Shown: positions 27,294 through 35,812, counted from the first letter of the stretch. The stretch is DNA of 64,000 nt from Thermacetogenium phaeum DSM 12270 (GCF_000305935.1 NC_018870.1:2093001-2157000), one strand, 5' to 3'. The notes: a model not told the origin generated them from the sequence alone. Numbers and translations are program-made.

Positions 27294-27506
27294 TCATTCT
27301 ACATAATCGTAGTGATGAGGATAGGGACGGTAGAGTTCGGGGAACAGTGTTCCCTTGCGCAGGGCCTCCGGAAGGGTAAACATCTCCCGGAGCACCTGCG
27401 GCGGTACGTAGGCTGTCGCCAGCTGCAGGCGCTGATCGCCCGGATAGTAACCGAGGGCTTCGGCGCTTTCGTTGGCGCCTTTAATGTCGTCGGTCATCGG
27501 TCGCAT
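27294..27506 (-). CDS. cotJA: Spore coat protein CotJA
   Basis: 70 residues of the CotJA family: RLQLATAYVPPQVLREMFT and EALRKGTLFPELYRPYP. First gene of the coat operon, so it should be under a mother-cell sigma factor. A CATATTAT element on the minus strand (about 27553-27560) resembles a sigma-E -10 (CATAnnnT), but the -35 is not clear. Confidence 0.88.
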   Translation of the reverse strand: MRPMTDDIKGANESAEALGYYPGDQRLQLATAYVPPQVLREMFTLPEALRKGTLFPELYRPYPHHYDYVE

Positions 27507-27614
27507 ACCCCCTTTGTATTAACCAATTAACCAGTTTAGCCCAGACTTACCATATAATATGTCGATTGGAGCGAGACTGTTCTCACTACAGAAACGGCGG
27601 CACCGCCAGAAGAG

Positions 27615-27654
27615 AGGGCCCCTGGTTTCGCCAGCTGGCGAAACCAGGGGCCCT
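27615..27654 (+). terminator. 40-bp perfect palindrome with T-run
   Basis: The left arm starts AGGGCCCCTGG and the right arm ends CCAGGGGCCCT, meeting at CAGCTG with no loop; TTTT follows on the plus strand only. As a terminator it would act on plus-strand transcription, yet no plus-strand gene precedes it: cotJA runs away from it on the minus strand. It may end a small RNA starting near the TATAAT at 27553-27558, or be a remnant of a mobile element. Confidence 0.6.
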
Positions 27655-27805
27655 TTTTCACGAACCTACCCTACCCTGAAAATATGTGTTCATCCTTACG
27701 CTTGCTCCCGGACTCCGGTTTAACTCGCCCTAAGACTCGTCGATAGATAAGCAGCCGACCGGCTCCTATGCGCCTTCCCTGGCGCAGAGTCGCCTATCTC
27801 GACAT

Positions 27806-28085
27806 CCTGTCTCGATTCGGCTGCCGTTTGCTGCTCCTTCGTCAAGGGCGAGTATCAACCTCCGTCAGGTCGCTGCGCCGTCAAGGATAAACCCTTTTTT
27901 CGTTCCTCTGTTGGTGCCGCCGCTGGCGGCATGGTGGTCTGTCATGAAAATAGATCGCATACCCTGCCGGTCTACCGCTCGACTCCCGATTCCAGGCCGG
28001 ACAGGACGACGGCTCGCTTCGGGACAGCTCTGGGATGCTGCGTAACAAGTTGCAAACTGCTTCTGCCAATCGCAGCGTTTGGCCT
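27806..28085. repeat. Dispersed repeat, copy 2 (two modules)
   Basis: The left module (27806-27943) matches copy 1 at 16751-16882. The right module (27943-28085), from CATGAAAATA to GCGTTTGGCCT, matches 54550-54693 nearly base for base apart from a variable stretch of about 15 bp near its left end. So copy 2 carries both modules, and its right end abuts the stop of the SIMPL gene. No protein reading is shared. Confidence 0.75.
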
Positions 28086-28086
28086 G

Positions 28087-28836
28087 TTACTGAATGCGGA
28101 AAACCACCTTGACGCTGGCGTTGATCTGGAGTTCTCCCGGCTGAACGGGAGTTGGGACGGCCCCCGAAGCCAGTCCCTCCGCCATTGAACGGTAAACCGG
28201 CGGATAGCTGATGGTGCTGTCCTCCTGCACCGAAGCTATCCCGGTGATCTCCACTCCCAGGGCTGTGGCAATGGCTTCGGCTTTCAGGCGCGCCTCCTCG
28301 CAGGCCTTCTGCAGCGCTTCCCGCTGTGTGGGGCCGGTATCTTTCCTCAGGAATTGGATGCTCTGAACTTGATTGGCGCCGGCCGTAACGGCGGCATCGA
28401 TGATACTTCCGATCTTGGCGAGATCGTCAACGGTAACCAGAATGGTGTTGCTGACACGATAAGCGCTGATTACCGGCGGTTTGCTTTCTTCCGGTTTGGG
28501 ATAGCTGTATTCCGGCCAGATGGAGTAGTCCAGGGTTTCGATCTTGTCTCTAGGGACACCGGCTTTGATGAGCGCGTTGATTACGTTGTTGGCAATCCTG
28601 GCGTTATCCTGCTGCGCTTTTTTTGCGTTGGGGGCTATTGTCAGGACTCCGAGGCTCAGTTTTGCCTGGTCCGGTGCAACGCTGATGACCCCGCTTCCGC
28701 TGACCGTGATCTGCGCCTGCTGCACCTCCGCTTCCGCCTTGCCGATAGGCTCCCCTATCAGCGCAGATCCCAGGAAGCTCCCCACCACCAGCAGGCAGGC
28801 CAACACTATGACGAGCCCGAACTTATAGAATTTCAT
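28087..28836 (-). CDS. SIMPL-domain (DUF541) exported protein
   Basis: 249 residues with a signal peptide (LVIVLACLLVVGSFLGSALI) and a SIMPL/DUF541 domain: ITVSGSGVISVAPDQAKLSL, NNVINALIKAGVPRDKIETL, and the late QEDSTISYPPVYRSMAEG. The domain occurs in periplasmic or surface proteins from bacteria to mammals; its molecular role outside a few cases is unclear. ATG at 28836 lies 8 nt after AAGGAG. It ends 2 bp from a dispersed repeat and follows the sigma/anti-sigma pair, so it might be part of that regulon, but the spacing (39 bp) only suggests this. Confidence 0.88.
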   Translation of the reverse strand: MKFYKFGLVIVLACLLVVGSFLGSALIGEPIGKAEAEVQQAQITVSGSGVISVAPDQAKLSLGVLTIAPNAKKAQQDNARIANNVINALIKAGVPRDKIETLDYSIWPEYSYPKPEESKPPVISAYRVSNTILVTVDDLAKIGSIIDAAVTAGANQVQSIQFLRKDTGPTQREALQKACEEARLKAEAIATALGVEITGIASVQEDSTISYPPVYRSMAEGLASGAVPTPVQPGELQINASVKVVFRIQ

Positions 28837-28875
28837 ACCATTCACTCCTTCGGAAAATTTTTAATTTATGCTGCA

Positions 28876-29949
28876 TTACTGCAGCGAGTCGGCAACCTTT
28901 TTCAGCTCTTCCGGGGGTACATCCCCGCTGATTCTCAATGTATAATGACGCCCTTCTTTCTCGGCATACCGCGTAATCGTCAGGGCAAATTTTCTCTTGT
29001 CCGTTATTTGACCCCCATCTGCCCCATCCCTGCCTTCGACATCCTCCCAGGCAGAAGAAGACAGGCCTTCCGTTCCTGCGAAGGGACTCCCCGGAGCGAT
29101 CTCCAGACAGATCCTTTCCCCTGTCTGCGGGTTGGAGAAGATGACGAGGACGGGTTCCCGAACGCTGCCCTCTTGCTCTTCGGCATCTGCCGGGGGTGAA
29201 TTCCGCGAAGCGATACTTTCCAGGAGGAAACCGGCGGGGAGGTAAACAGGCATAAAGGCCGGTGTTGTGCCTTGAATTTCGGTGAACCTCTCTCTCTGGA
29301 CAGCCTCCAGCAACCTGTGAGCGTGGGAGTTCCCATGGTCCTCGGCGGCGGCTAGCAGCCTTTCAGGCCGGGGAAGAGGGGATCTTTCGACCATTTTCGT
29401 TGCAGCCGGTTCTTCTTCATCCTCAAGGGAGGATAAGGGGAAGGTGGACACGTCATCGACGTCTTCAGTAGAGGATGGCCCGGCCGGAGTTCCGGCATCC
29501 GCTTTGTCATACAGGCGTGGCTTGCCAGAGTTCGTGATTCCTCCCGTCTCCCTGTCGCCTGCCGTCTTCTCTTTACCGGAGAGGCTCCCGTAATCAGGTG
29601 TCAAGAAACCGGAGAGGGAGGACCCGCAAGCGATGACCAAGAGGATCAAGCAGGCCAGCGCCGGGGCGAGCCAGGGTCTCCGCAAAAAATTCAGGAGAGG
29701 CGAAAAAAAGCTTCTCTGCTCTCCACCGGCAGAAAGGCCGGCCATCACCCGCTTGCAGAAATCCGGGCTCATCTCCGGCACCGGAAAACCCGAACGGATC
29801 ATCTCCACCTCTCTTCTTTTTAGCTCCAGCAGCCTGCTGCATTGGGGGCACCGGCGCAGGTGCTCTCGACAGCTGTTCCATCTCAGCGCATCCAGCTCTC
29901 CGTCGAGGTAGAGATCGAGGAGTTTTTCTGTTTCTTTGCAGGTGAGCAT
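28876..29949 (-). CDS. Membrane anti-sigma factor with DUF4367 domain
   Basis: 357 residues. The N-terminal zinc-finger anti-sigma domain has CKETEKLLDLYLDGEL and the HxxxCxxC signature (HLRRCPQC). A membrane helix follows at about residues 92-112 (PWLAPALACLILLVIACG). The outside part has a Pro/Glu-rich linker and a DUF4367 domain (MPVYLPAGFLLESIAS ... PPEELKKVADSLQ) that probably senses the surface signal. The ATG has GGGAGGTGAAGCA just upstream. It overlaps the sigma gene by 67 bp, so the two are translated together. The same DUF4367 type occurs as a fragment at 4622-5032. Confidence 0.88.
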   Translation of the reverse strand: MLTCKETEKLLDLYLDGELDALRWNSCREHLRRCPQCSRLLELKRREVEMIRSGFPVPEMSPDFCKRVMAGLSAGGEQRSFFSPLLNFLRRPWLAPALACLILLVIACGSSLSGFLTPDYGSLSGKEKTAGDRETGGITNSGKPRLYDKADAGTPAGPSSTEDVDDVSTFPLSSLEDEEEPAATKMVERSPLPRPERLLAAAEDHGNSHAHRLLEAVQRERFTEIQGTTPAFMPVYLPAGFLLESIASRNSPPADAEEQEGSVREPVLVIFSNPQTGERICLEIAPGSPFAGTEGLSSSAWEDVEGRDGADGGQITDKRKFALTITRYAEKEGRHYTLRISGDVPPEELKKVADSLQ

Positions 29950-30521
29950 TGCTTCACCTCCCCCTGGCTTTCTGCGATTAACCGGCGCAGCTTCCGCCGG
30001 GCGCGGCTGAGGCGCACCTCAACGTTGTTGCGCGTTGTATTCAAGATATAGGCTATCTCCTCATAGTCCAGGTCTTCATAATAGCGCAGGATGACTACCA
30101 GCTGGTCGAGCGGTTTTAGCTTTTTGAGGTAACCGGCCATCTCCTGTCGATCATCCGCGTTTTCCAGGGCTCTTTCCGGATCCGAGTAACAACCCTGGTG
30201 ACGAGAGAGAGTTCGAGAAACGTAATCCCACGGCAGCAGCTGCCGCAGGCGCTGCTGGCGGAGCCTGCTTACGGCCAGATTGCTGGCTATTCTGCGGATC
30301 CAGGGCGCGAACGGCCTCCCCTGGTCATATTTATCCAGGTTTTGGTAGCAACGGAGAAAGGTTTCCTGAGTTATGTCCTCGGCCTCCTCCTTATTTTTCA
30401 GCAACCGGAAGGCGATCCCGAAAACCGTGTACTGGTAGCGCTTCACGATCTTTTCAAAGGACCGCACATCGCCGGACAGCGTCTGCCGAACCAGGTCCTG
30501 GTCGGTAGGGTTCTCCATCAA
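29883..30521 (-). CDS. ECF-family RNA polymerase sigma factor
   Basis: 212 residues with sigma-70 region 2 (FEKIVKRYQYTVFGIAFRLL, then EEAEDITQETFLRCY) and region 4 (LVVILRYYEDLDYEEIAYIL followed by NTTRNNVEVRLSRARRKL). It should bind core polymerase and be held off by the downstream anti-sigma factor. Its last 22 codons overlap that gene and read as a basic, Ser-rich tail, perhaps simply read-through of the next ribosome site. The start is ATG ATG, so 30521 and 30518 are equally possible. The target promoters are not visible, though its own upstream region (30541-30640) would be a natural one. Confidence 0.92.
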   Translation of the reverse strand: MMENPTDQDLVRQTLSGDVRSFEKIVKRYQYTVFGIAFRLLKNKEEAEDITQETFLRCYQNLDKYDQGRPFAPWIRRIASNLAVSRLRQQRLRQLLPWDYVSRTLSRHQGCYSDPERALENADDRQEMAGYLKKLKPLDQLVVILRYYEDLDYEEIAYILNTTRNNVEVRLSRARRKLRRLIAESQGEVKQCSPAKKQKNSSISTSTESWMR

Positions 30522-30649
30522 CTGTTTCGCCTCTTTTAGAAAGTGGCTCTATATTAGATACTCACTCCCCCAGAAAAACTTACAAACCTTCTCCACGAAA
30601 AGAACTCAACTTCTCAGTTCCGCATTGAGCTTAAGTCGGAGGAATATCC

Positions 30650-30775
30650 ATGCCGGCTGAAGATGCAATCGGTTTGCTGCTCAAGCGCCTGCGACAGGTG
30701 AGGTTGGAAAGCGGTATCCAGGCCACTGATAAAGGAATTCTCTGCCTGGGAATGGAAATCCTTCCTGAGAGGTAA
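30650..30775 (+). CDS. Small ORF of 41 residues
   Basis: GGAGG lies 7 nt before the ATG. The peptide (MPAEDAIGLLLKRLRQVRLE ... LGMEILPER) has an amphipathic helical first half and contains one Cys. It sits alone, divergent from the sigma-factor gene and convergent with hsp20. No family recognised. The ribosome site and clean frame are in its favour; the short length and lack of a visible terminator are against. Confidence 0.45.
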   Translation: MPAEDAIGLLLKRLRQVRLESGIQATDKGILCLGMEILPER

Positions 30776-30830
30776 AATGCCGGTGAGAATAAAAAAAGCG
30801 GGGTTCCCCCCGCCGAACAGCCGCTAACAA

Positions 30831-31274
30831 TCAGTCGGTCTCGATTTCCAGAATGCGTCCTTTAGGAACTTCTACTTTGGGAAGTATAATCTCCAGCACC
30901 CCGTTCTTAAAAGTCGCCCGTGCCTCTTCCGGCTTGATCTGGGTGGGGAGTGGGATGGTGCGGGAAAAGGAACCGAAGCTGCGCTCTTTCACCTGAAACT
31001 CGCCGTCTTTCAAATCCTTCTCCTCCTGAACTTCTCCTCCGATGATGACGCTGTTTTCCTGCACCTGGATCCTCATATTCTCAGGAGAATAACCGGGGAG
31101 ATCGGCTCTGATTACGTATTGCACCCCTTTGTCGATGAGGTCGATGGACGGTTTCCATTCCCCCCATCCCTGAAAGATGGGAAGGCGCCTGCTCACAAGT
31201 TCGTCAAAAATGTTGTTGATGGTCTCACGCAAGGGATTCAGCTCTCGCCAGTAGTCGCGCCGCATCAAAACCAT
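30831..31274 (-). CDS. Hsp20-family small heat-shock protein
   Basis: 147 residues with an alpha-crystallin domain: PSIDLIDKGVQYVIRADLPG, the middle SVIIGGEVQEEKD, and the typical end ATFKNGVLEIILPKVE followed by a short I-x-I-like tail (GRILEIETD). Holdase chaperones of this type form large oligomers. I chose ATG at 31274, 8 nt after AAGGAG; a longer frame would translate the ribosome site. No CIRCE element upstream, so it is not under HrcA in the simple way of the dnaK operon. Confidence 0.93.
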   Translation of the reverse strand: MVLMRRDYWRELNPLRETINNIFDELVSRRLPIFQGWGEWKPSIDLIDKGVQYVIRADLPGYSPENMRIQVQENSVIIGGEVQEEKDLKDGEFQVKERSFGSFSRTIPLPTQIKPEEARATFKNGVLEIILPKVEVPKGRILEIETD

Positions 31275-31563
31275 GTGATCATCTCCTTTGCCTTTAAATA
31301 ATGTTCTCATTTCCAATTCTGTCCCCTTCGGAGGGATTTCATCAGTTAAGGCCGGTGGTATTTTCTGAGATCCGTGCCAGCTGTTTTAATATTCCCCTGC
31401 CGCTCACGGCCCCATCGGCGGGGTCAGGGTGATAATCCTCTCCGCCGGACCGCCTCCCCCAACCTGCCGCAGCTTTTTAGATCAACACTGAAAGCACAAT
31501 TCCCGGACACCGCCGGGGAATCTTGCCCGACCTTCATTGACCGCGCCCCGTTGAAAAAGCCCT

Positions 31564-31887
31564 TTAGAAGAAGTTATAAAACACCGCCATGGCCACAATT
31601 CCCACCATCAATGTGTAAAAGAGGCTTTTCGTCTTCACGGCCACTGCCAGAGTCGGTACGAACGCCCAGATATAGATGTTCTGAGCGCTGACATCAATCT
31701 CCCCTTGAGGTGCGAGGACGCTCACTGCCGTCAGGGCGCCCAATACTGCCGGAGCCACAAAGGAGAGCCACTCCTTAACGAGAGCGGGAAACTCAAAGCG
31801 GGAAAAGAGAGCTACCGGCAGGATCCGGGGTGAGAGGCTGACAATAGATACCCCGATAATCATCATCCAGATGCTAGCATCGCCCAT
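31564..31887 (-). CDS. azlD: AzlD-family amino acid exporter subunit
   Basis: 107 residues with three to four membrane helices (WMMIIGVSIVSLSPRILPVA, VAPAVLGALTAVSVL, and the last helix TLMVGIVAMAVFYNFF). Small partner of AzlC in branched-chain amino acid export. Its start overlaps the azlC end by 14 bp. The first Arg-Pro motif is present as in the family. Confidence 0.9.
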   Translation of the reverse strand: MGDASIWMMIIGVSIVSLSPRILPVALFSRFEFPALVKEWLSFVAPAVLGALTAVSVLAPQGEIDVSAQNIYIWAFVPTLAVAVKTKSLFYTLMVGIVAMAVFYNFF

Positions 31888-32566
31888 TAATGATCACCCC
31901 CAGGGTTGCCCCGGCGATGGTGGCCAAGATCAGGTTGGAAAGATTGGTCATCATGGCGGGTACCAGCTGACCGGCGGCAAGACAAACGGCGGCAGCCGCC
32001 GCCGCCACGATCAGATCGGACTTGCGCCTCACCATCAAGACGAGCAAACAGGTATACATGGCGGGCAGGGCAAACCCCACCCCCAGCCGCTCGGTGTTGT
32101 CGATCAAGCCACCCAGCAGGGCGCCTAAAAGGGTGCTCACTATCCATCCCAGGTGGGCGGTCAGGTTCAGCCCCGCCATATACGAGGAAGTAGCCGCCTG
32201 CTTCCGGTAGCGGCTCATCCCCACCGCATAGGTTTCATCGGTCAGGCCGTAGGAGAGCAGGCTGGCAATGAACGGCGGCACCCTGTCCTTCAGGTACGGA
32301 ACCATGGAGGCAGAAAAGAGCAGGTACCTTAAATTCACCAGGATATTCGCCAGGATAATGGTGATAACAGCTCCCCCGGCCTTCATGATCCCTATGGCGA
32401 TGTACTGCCCGGCCCCGGTGAAACAGAGGACCGACATCATGGTGGCCTGGGCCACAGTCATCCCCACATCCTTGGCCAGCACTCCAAAGGCAAACCCCAG
32501 CGGCAGGTAGCCCAGCACAATGGGAATTGCATCTCTAATACCTTGCTTGAGCTCCAGTTTGTCCAT
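31874..32566 (-). CDS. azlC: AzlC-family amino acid permease
   Basis: 230 residues with about five to six membrane helices. Family lines: DAIPIVLGYLPLGFAFGVLA, MMSVLCFTGAGQYIAIGIM, and LTDETYAVGMSRYRK. Exports branched-chain amino acids with AzlD. I chose ATG at 32566 because GGAGAGG lies 3-5 nt before it; a start 13 codons earlier would include the ribosome site. Followed directly by azlD. Confidence 0.92.
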   Translation of the reverse strand: MDKLELKQGIRDAIPIVLGYLPLGFAFGVLAKDVGMTVAQATMMSVLCFTGAGQYIAIGIMKAGGAVITIILANILVNLRYLLFSASMVPYLKDRVPPFIASLLSYGLTDETYAVGMSRYRKQAATSSYMAGLNLTAHLGWIVSTLLGALLGGLIDNTERLGVGFALPAMYTCLLVLMVRRKSDLIVAAAAAAVCLAAGQLVPAMMTNLSNLILATIAGATLGVIINGRC

Positions 32567-32721
32567 AATCCTCTCCTCAAAACTGCAAGGCCGCCTTGGC
32601 ATCAAGGCGAACCCCGATTAAAGATTTCCTTGCAAAAGGGCATTTCTTTCCATCTTCAGCGGCCGGCACCCTGTTCCCTCTTGGCAACACCGCCTGCCAG
32701 GCACCTGTTAAAAAGCCCTTC

Positions 32722-33084
32722 CTACCTGTTGATGAAAACAACGCCGGCGATGATGAGAAGAACGCCGATAAACTTCCCGGCAGTGATCGGCTCTTTTAGA
32801 AGAAAATGGGAGTACAGCAGCATAAATACATAACTCAAGCTGGCCATCGGATAGACATAACTTAAGTCTTCCTTCGTCAAGGCTTTCACCCAGGTGAAGA
32901 ACCCCGCCGCGTAAAAAAGAAAGCTTAAGAGAATCTGAGGTGTCGTTACGACCCTTATTATATCATGGAAAATCTCCTGCCGGGAAAGAAAGAGGGAACC
33001 CAGCCTGCTTGCACCGAGCTTCAGAACCACCTGACCGGTAGCAGCCATAAAAACCGAAAAAAGAACCAGCAAAAAACTGCTCAC
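32722..33084 (-). CDS. Small EamA/SMR-type membrane transporter
   Basis: 120 residues with four membrane helices, like small multidrug-resistance proteins or the ArnE-type flippase subunits: VFMAATGQVVLKLGASRLG, FLFYAAGFFTWVKALTKEDL, YPMASLSYVFMLLYSHFLL and FIGVLLIIAGVVFINR. The start is GTG at 33084, 7 nt after GGAGGGG. It lies 155 bp upstream of azlC on the same strand. Whether it exports drugs or flips a lipid-linked sugar is not clear. Confidence 0.8.
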   Translation of the reverse strand: MSSFLLVLFSVFMAATGQVVLKLGASRLGSLFLSRQEIFHDIIRVVTTPQILLSFLFYAAGFFTWVKALTKEDLSYVYPMASLSYVFMLLYSHFLLKEPITAGKFIGVLLIIAGVVFINR

Positions 33085-33378
33085 CTTATTTCCCCTCCAT
33101 AAGTAATCACGGATAATCACGGATATGTTCTCAACAAGTGCCTTCCAACGAAGCGTCAGCAGCTGCCTTCCCCAAGATGCCTAAAACCGCAATCTCATAA
33201 TAGTTTCCCCTGTTTCCAGCAAAATCCTCCTTTCCGAAGAAAAAGAGAAGAGCGTTTTTTGTCGGGGGAACACAGCAGCAAAAGAAGGGCACCCCGGCCA
33301 CCAGAGCTCCACTAACAAGACCGGTTAACCTGGAAGCAACCAATTGAGCGTGTTTAGGCGAAGGAATGCATTCTCTAT

Positions 33379-33432
33379 TGTTAACTTTTATTTATTTTAT
33401 ATGTTGACAATTAGGGCAAAGCTGCCTAAAAT
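33379..33432 (+). promoter_or_regulatory. BirA operator and bioY promoter
   Basis: TTGTTAAC (33379-33386), 17 bp, then GTTGACAA (33404-33411): the layout of Firmicute BirA (biotin repressor) sites. The right half-site contains the -35 TTGACA (33405-33410), with TAAAAT (33427-33432) 16 bp on as the -10. BirA loaded with biotinyl-AMP would therefore block the promoter. It lies 91 bp before bioY, which suits the biotin uptake role of that operon. Confidence 0.8.
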
Positions 33433-33523
33433 AAAACCGGTTCGAGAAATTGCCTCAACCGGATTTCAAAAACAGCAGCCGGCGCCGCCACCGGCCGCAG
33501 AACCTTGAGAGGAGAGAAGCCCC

Positions 33524-34132
33524 ATGAGAAGAAAGAAACCACAAGTGAACCGGGATCATCAGCCAGTGAGCCTCCGGATGACGGTATTGGCGTCCCTGTT
33601 TACCGCCCTGGTTATCGTCGGAGGATATCTCAGCTTTCCCCTTCCCTTCAGCCCCGTGCCCATAGTGTTATCGGACTTCTTCGTGATGCTGGCCGGCCTT
33701 CTTTTAGGGCCCTCCTGGGGGCTCGCCAGCATCGCCCTGTTTATCTTTCTGGGAGCACTGGGGCTCCCCGTATTTGCCGGCGGCCAGGCGGGACTGGCCG
33801 TACTGTTCGGGCCAACAGGGGGATTCCTGTTCGGCTTTCCGGTTTGTGCCGCCATTATCGGGTGGATATCCGGGAAAGGCAAAAGCTCACCGGGCAAAGA
33901 TCTGGCGGCATTACTTGCCGGCAATCTCGTACTCTATCTCTTTGGGGTGCCCTGGCTGAAAGCGGTTCTCAACCTGACGTGGAAAACGGCCTTGACGGCA
34001 GGGTTGCTCCCTTTCCTGCCCGGCGCCGCCATCAAAATAACGGCGGCAGTGGTTATCACCCGGGTTCTCCGCCCCTGGTTCAGGCAGTCCGACTTTACCT
34101 TTAGGCAGCCGGAAGTGGGAGGAGAGAAATGA
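33524..34132 (+). CDS. bioY: BioY, biotin-binding subunit of an ECF transporter
   Basis: 202 residues with six membrane helices. BioY family lines: PFSPVPIVLSDFFVMLAGLL (with the biotin site nearby), ALGLPVFAGGQAGLAVLFGP, TGGFLFGFPVCA, and LPFLPGAAIKI. It binds biotin in the membrane and works with the ATPase and permease encoded next. ATG with GGAGAG about 10 nt upstream. Its stop overlaps the ATPase start (ATGA). The upstream BirA-type site supports the biotin assignment. Confidence 0.95.
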   Translation: MRRKKPQVNRDHQPVSLRMTVLASLFTALVIVGGYLSFPLPFSPVPIVLSDFFVMLAGLLLGPSWGLASIALFIFLGALGLPVFAGGQAGLAVLFGPTGGFLFGFPVCAAIIGWISGKGKSSPGKDLAALLAGNLVLYLFGVPWLKAVLNLTWKTALTAGLLPFLPGAAIKITAAVVITRVLRPWFRQSDFTFRQPEVGGEK

Positions 34133-34878
34133 TCATTCTGGAAGCGCGGAATTTAACGCACGTCTTTCCCGACGGCACCGTCGCCATTAAGGATGTCAAC
34201 CTGGCAGTGAGGAAGGGAGAGTTCGTCGTCATCGCTGGCGCCAACGGTTCTGGGAAAACCGTCCTCGTCCGGCACTTCAACGGGCTCCTTCTGCCCAGCA
34301 GGGGAGAAGTGCTCCTGGAAGGGAAACCGATCACCAAAGACTTAACCCGGGCAAGAAAACTGATCGGGTTGATCTTTCAGGATGCCGATAGCCAGATAGT
34401 CGGACAGACCGTTGCCGGGGATGTGGCCTTCGGCCCTGAAAACCTGAGGCTGGCACCGGAGGAGGTCAAAAAGCGGGTAAAGGAATCTCTGGAAGCTGTC
34501 GGGTTAAGCCATCTCGCCGAGCAAAGGCCGCACTTGCTGTCGGGAGGGCAGAAGAGGAGGCTCACCATAGCCGGGGTGCTGGCCATGAAGCCCAGGATCA
34601 TCGTTTTTGACGAACCGTTCGCAGGGCTGGACTATCCGGGAGTCGTTCAGGTGCTCAACCAGATCCTCAAACTCCATCGGGAGGGCCACACAATGATAGT
34701 GGTAACCCACGACCTGGAAAAGGTTCTGGCGCACGCAGACAGGCTGATCATCTTGGAGAAGGGCCAAATCGTCCAGGACGGCAGGCCCTGTGAAATAATC
34801 AGCCAAGTGGAACGATACGGGATCAAAAGGCCCTACGGCAAAAACAGAGGGGTTGAATCGATGACGTGGCTGAGTTAA
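34129..34878 (+). CDS. bioM: ECF transporter ATPase (BioM/EcfA-type)
   Basis: 249 residues. ABC motifs: Walker A GANGSGKTVLVRHF, Q-loop LIFQDADSQIVGQTV, signature LLSGGQKRRLTIAG, Walker B IIVFDEPFAGLD, and switch His VVTHDLE. Only one ATPase gene is present, so it probably acts as a homodimer, as in BioMNY. It overlaps bioY by 4 bp and the permease gene by 13 bp. Confidence 0.93.
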   Translation: MIILEARNLTHVFPDGTVAIKDVNLAVRKGEFVVIAGANGSGKTVLVRHFNGLLLPSRGEVLLEGKPITKDLTRARKLIGLIFQDADSQIVGQTVAGDVAFGPENLRLAPEEVKKRVKESLEAVGLSHLAEQRPHLLSGGQKRRLTIAGVLAMKPRIIVFDEPFAGLDYPGVVQVLNQILKLHREGHTMIVVTHDLEKVLAHADRLIILEKGQIVQDGRPCEIISQVERYGIKRPYGKNRGVESMTWLS

Positions 34879-35627
34879 CAGTCTTTCATTACCTGCATAA
34901 AAACACTCCGCTGCACCGCATGGACGGGCGGATTAAGCTTCTCTGCCTGATCCTGTTGAGCCTGGCGACCGGCTTTGCCTCTACCTGGCGTGATTATACC
35001 CTTTTAACGGCAACACTGCTGAGCGCCCTTCTGGTGGCGCAATTACCCCTTGCAGCCATCTTCAAGGAGTTGAAATACTTTTCCTTCCTGATCGCCCTTG
35101 TCGTGGTGGTTCACTCCTTCAGCATCCCGGGCACCCCTCTTCCCCGCTGCCCGGTGCCCGGAGCGACTGTAGAGGGGCTGACCTCGGGGCTGCTGTTTTC
35201 CTGGAGGCTCGTCTTGTTCGTCACCCTCTGCGTCCTCCTCACCGGAACCACGCCCATCTCCTCACTGACAAACGCCGTCGAATGGTTCCTCCGTCCCATC
35301 CCCTTCATCCCCGCATCCAGGGTGGCGACGATGATCAACCTCACTTTTCTCCTCATCCCGCTCCTTTTCGACGCGGCCGCCGAGATCGCAGCAGCCCAGC
35401 AGGCCCGCTGCATTGCCAGAAACAAAAGTCCCCTCCGGCGGATCCTGTTCACCGCTTATCCGCTCTTAGTTCAAACCATCAGGCGCGCCGAAGAACTGGC
35501 GCTGGCCATGGAAGCCCGCTGCTACTCGGAAGAGCGCACCCGAGCCGTCTTCGCAGCAGCTCCCGGCGACCGGCTGCTGCTGGCCGCTACCCTGCTGGTC
35601 TTCTCCCTGGTGTTCTTTATCCGCTGA
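34866..35627 (+). CDS. bioN: ECF transporter permease (BioN/EcfT-type)
   Basis: 253 residues with about five membrane helices and the two cytosolic coupling helices with Ala-Arg-Gly-like motifs: AAQQARCIARNKSP and ALAMEARCYSEER. Family start KNTPLHRMDGRIKLLCLILL. It couples the ATPase to BioY. The start is GTG at 34866, inside the end of the ATPase gene. Last gene of the operon; no strong terminator directly after it, although the minus-strand terminator at 35786-35812 may work in both directions. Confidence 0.92.
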   Translation: MAELTVFHYLHKNTPLHRMDGRIKLLCLILLSLATGFASTWRDYTLLTATLLSALLVAQLPLAAIFKELKYFSFLIALVVVVHSFSIPGTPLPRCPVPGATVEGLTSGLLFSWRLVLFVTLCVLLTGTTPISSLTNAVEWFLRPIPFIPASRVATMINLTFLLIPLLFDAAAEIAAAQQARCIARNKSPLRRILFTAYPLLVQTIRRAEELALAMEARCYSEERTRAVFAAAPGDRLLLAATLLVFSLVFFIR

Positions 35628-35785
35628 TGGAGGAATCATCCCGTTCGGGAGAAAACAACCGGGTGCTCACATTCATGCTAACCGCTTTCATTATGTCAAC
35701 CGCAAGGAACGGCCGGGTTTAATAGCTGATACCCGGGGGAACCACAAAAGGCCGCAGGCCGGTGACAAGGCACGGCGGTCACAAT

Positions 35786-35812
35786 AAAAAGGCGGGCCTC
35801 AAGTGAGCCCGC
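35786..35812 (-). terminator. Terminator after the tautomerase gene
   Basis: On the minus strand AGCGGGCTCACTTGAGGC pairs through GCGGGC / GCCCGC and runs into TTTTTATT. It lies about 50 bp beyond the stop at 35862. Confidence 0.7.

Noticed and set aside
33131-33343. Minus-strand frame of 70 codons with CCC cluster upstream of the SMR-type gene
   Set aside because: TTG start without a ribosome site, no recognisable fold; it lies in the leader between the transporter and the BirA region.
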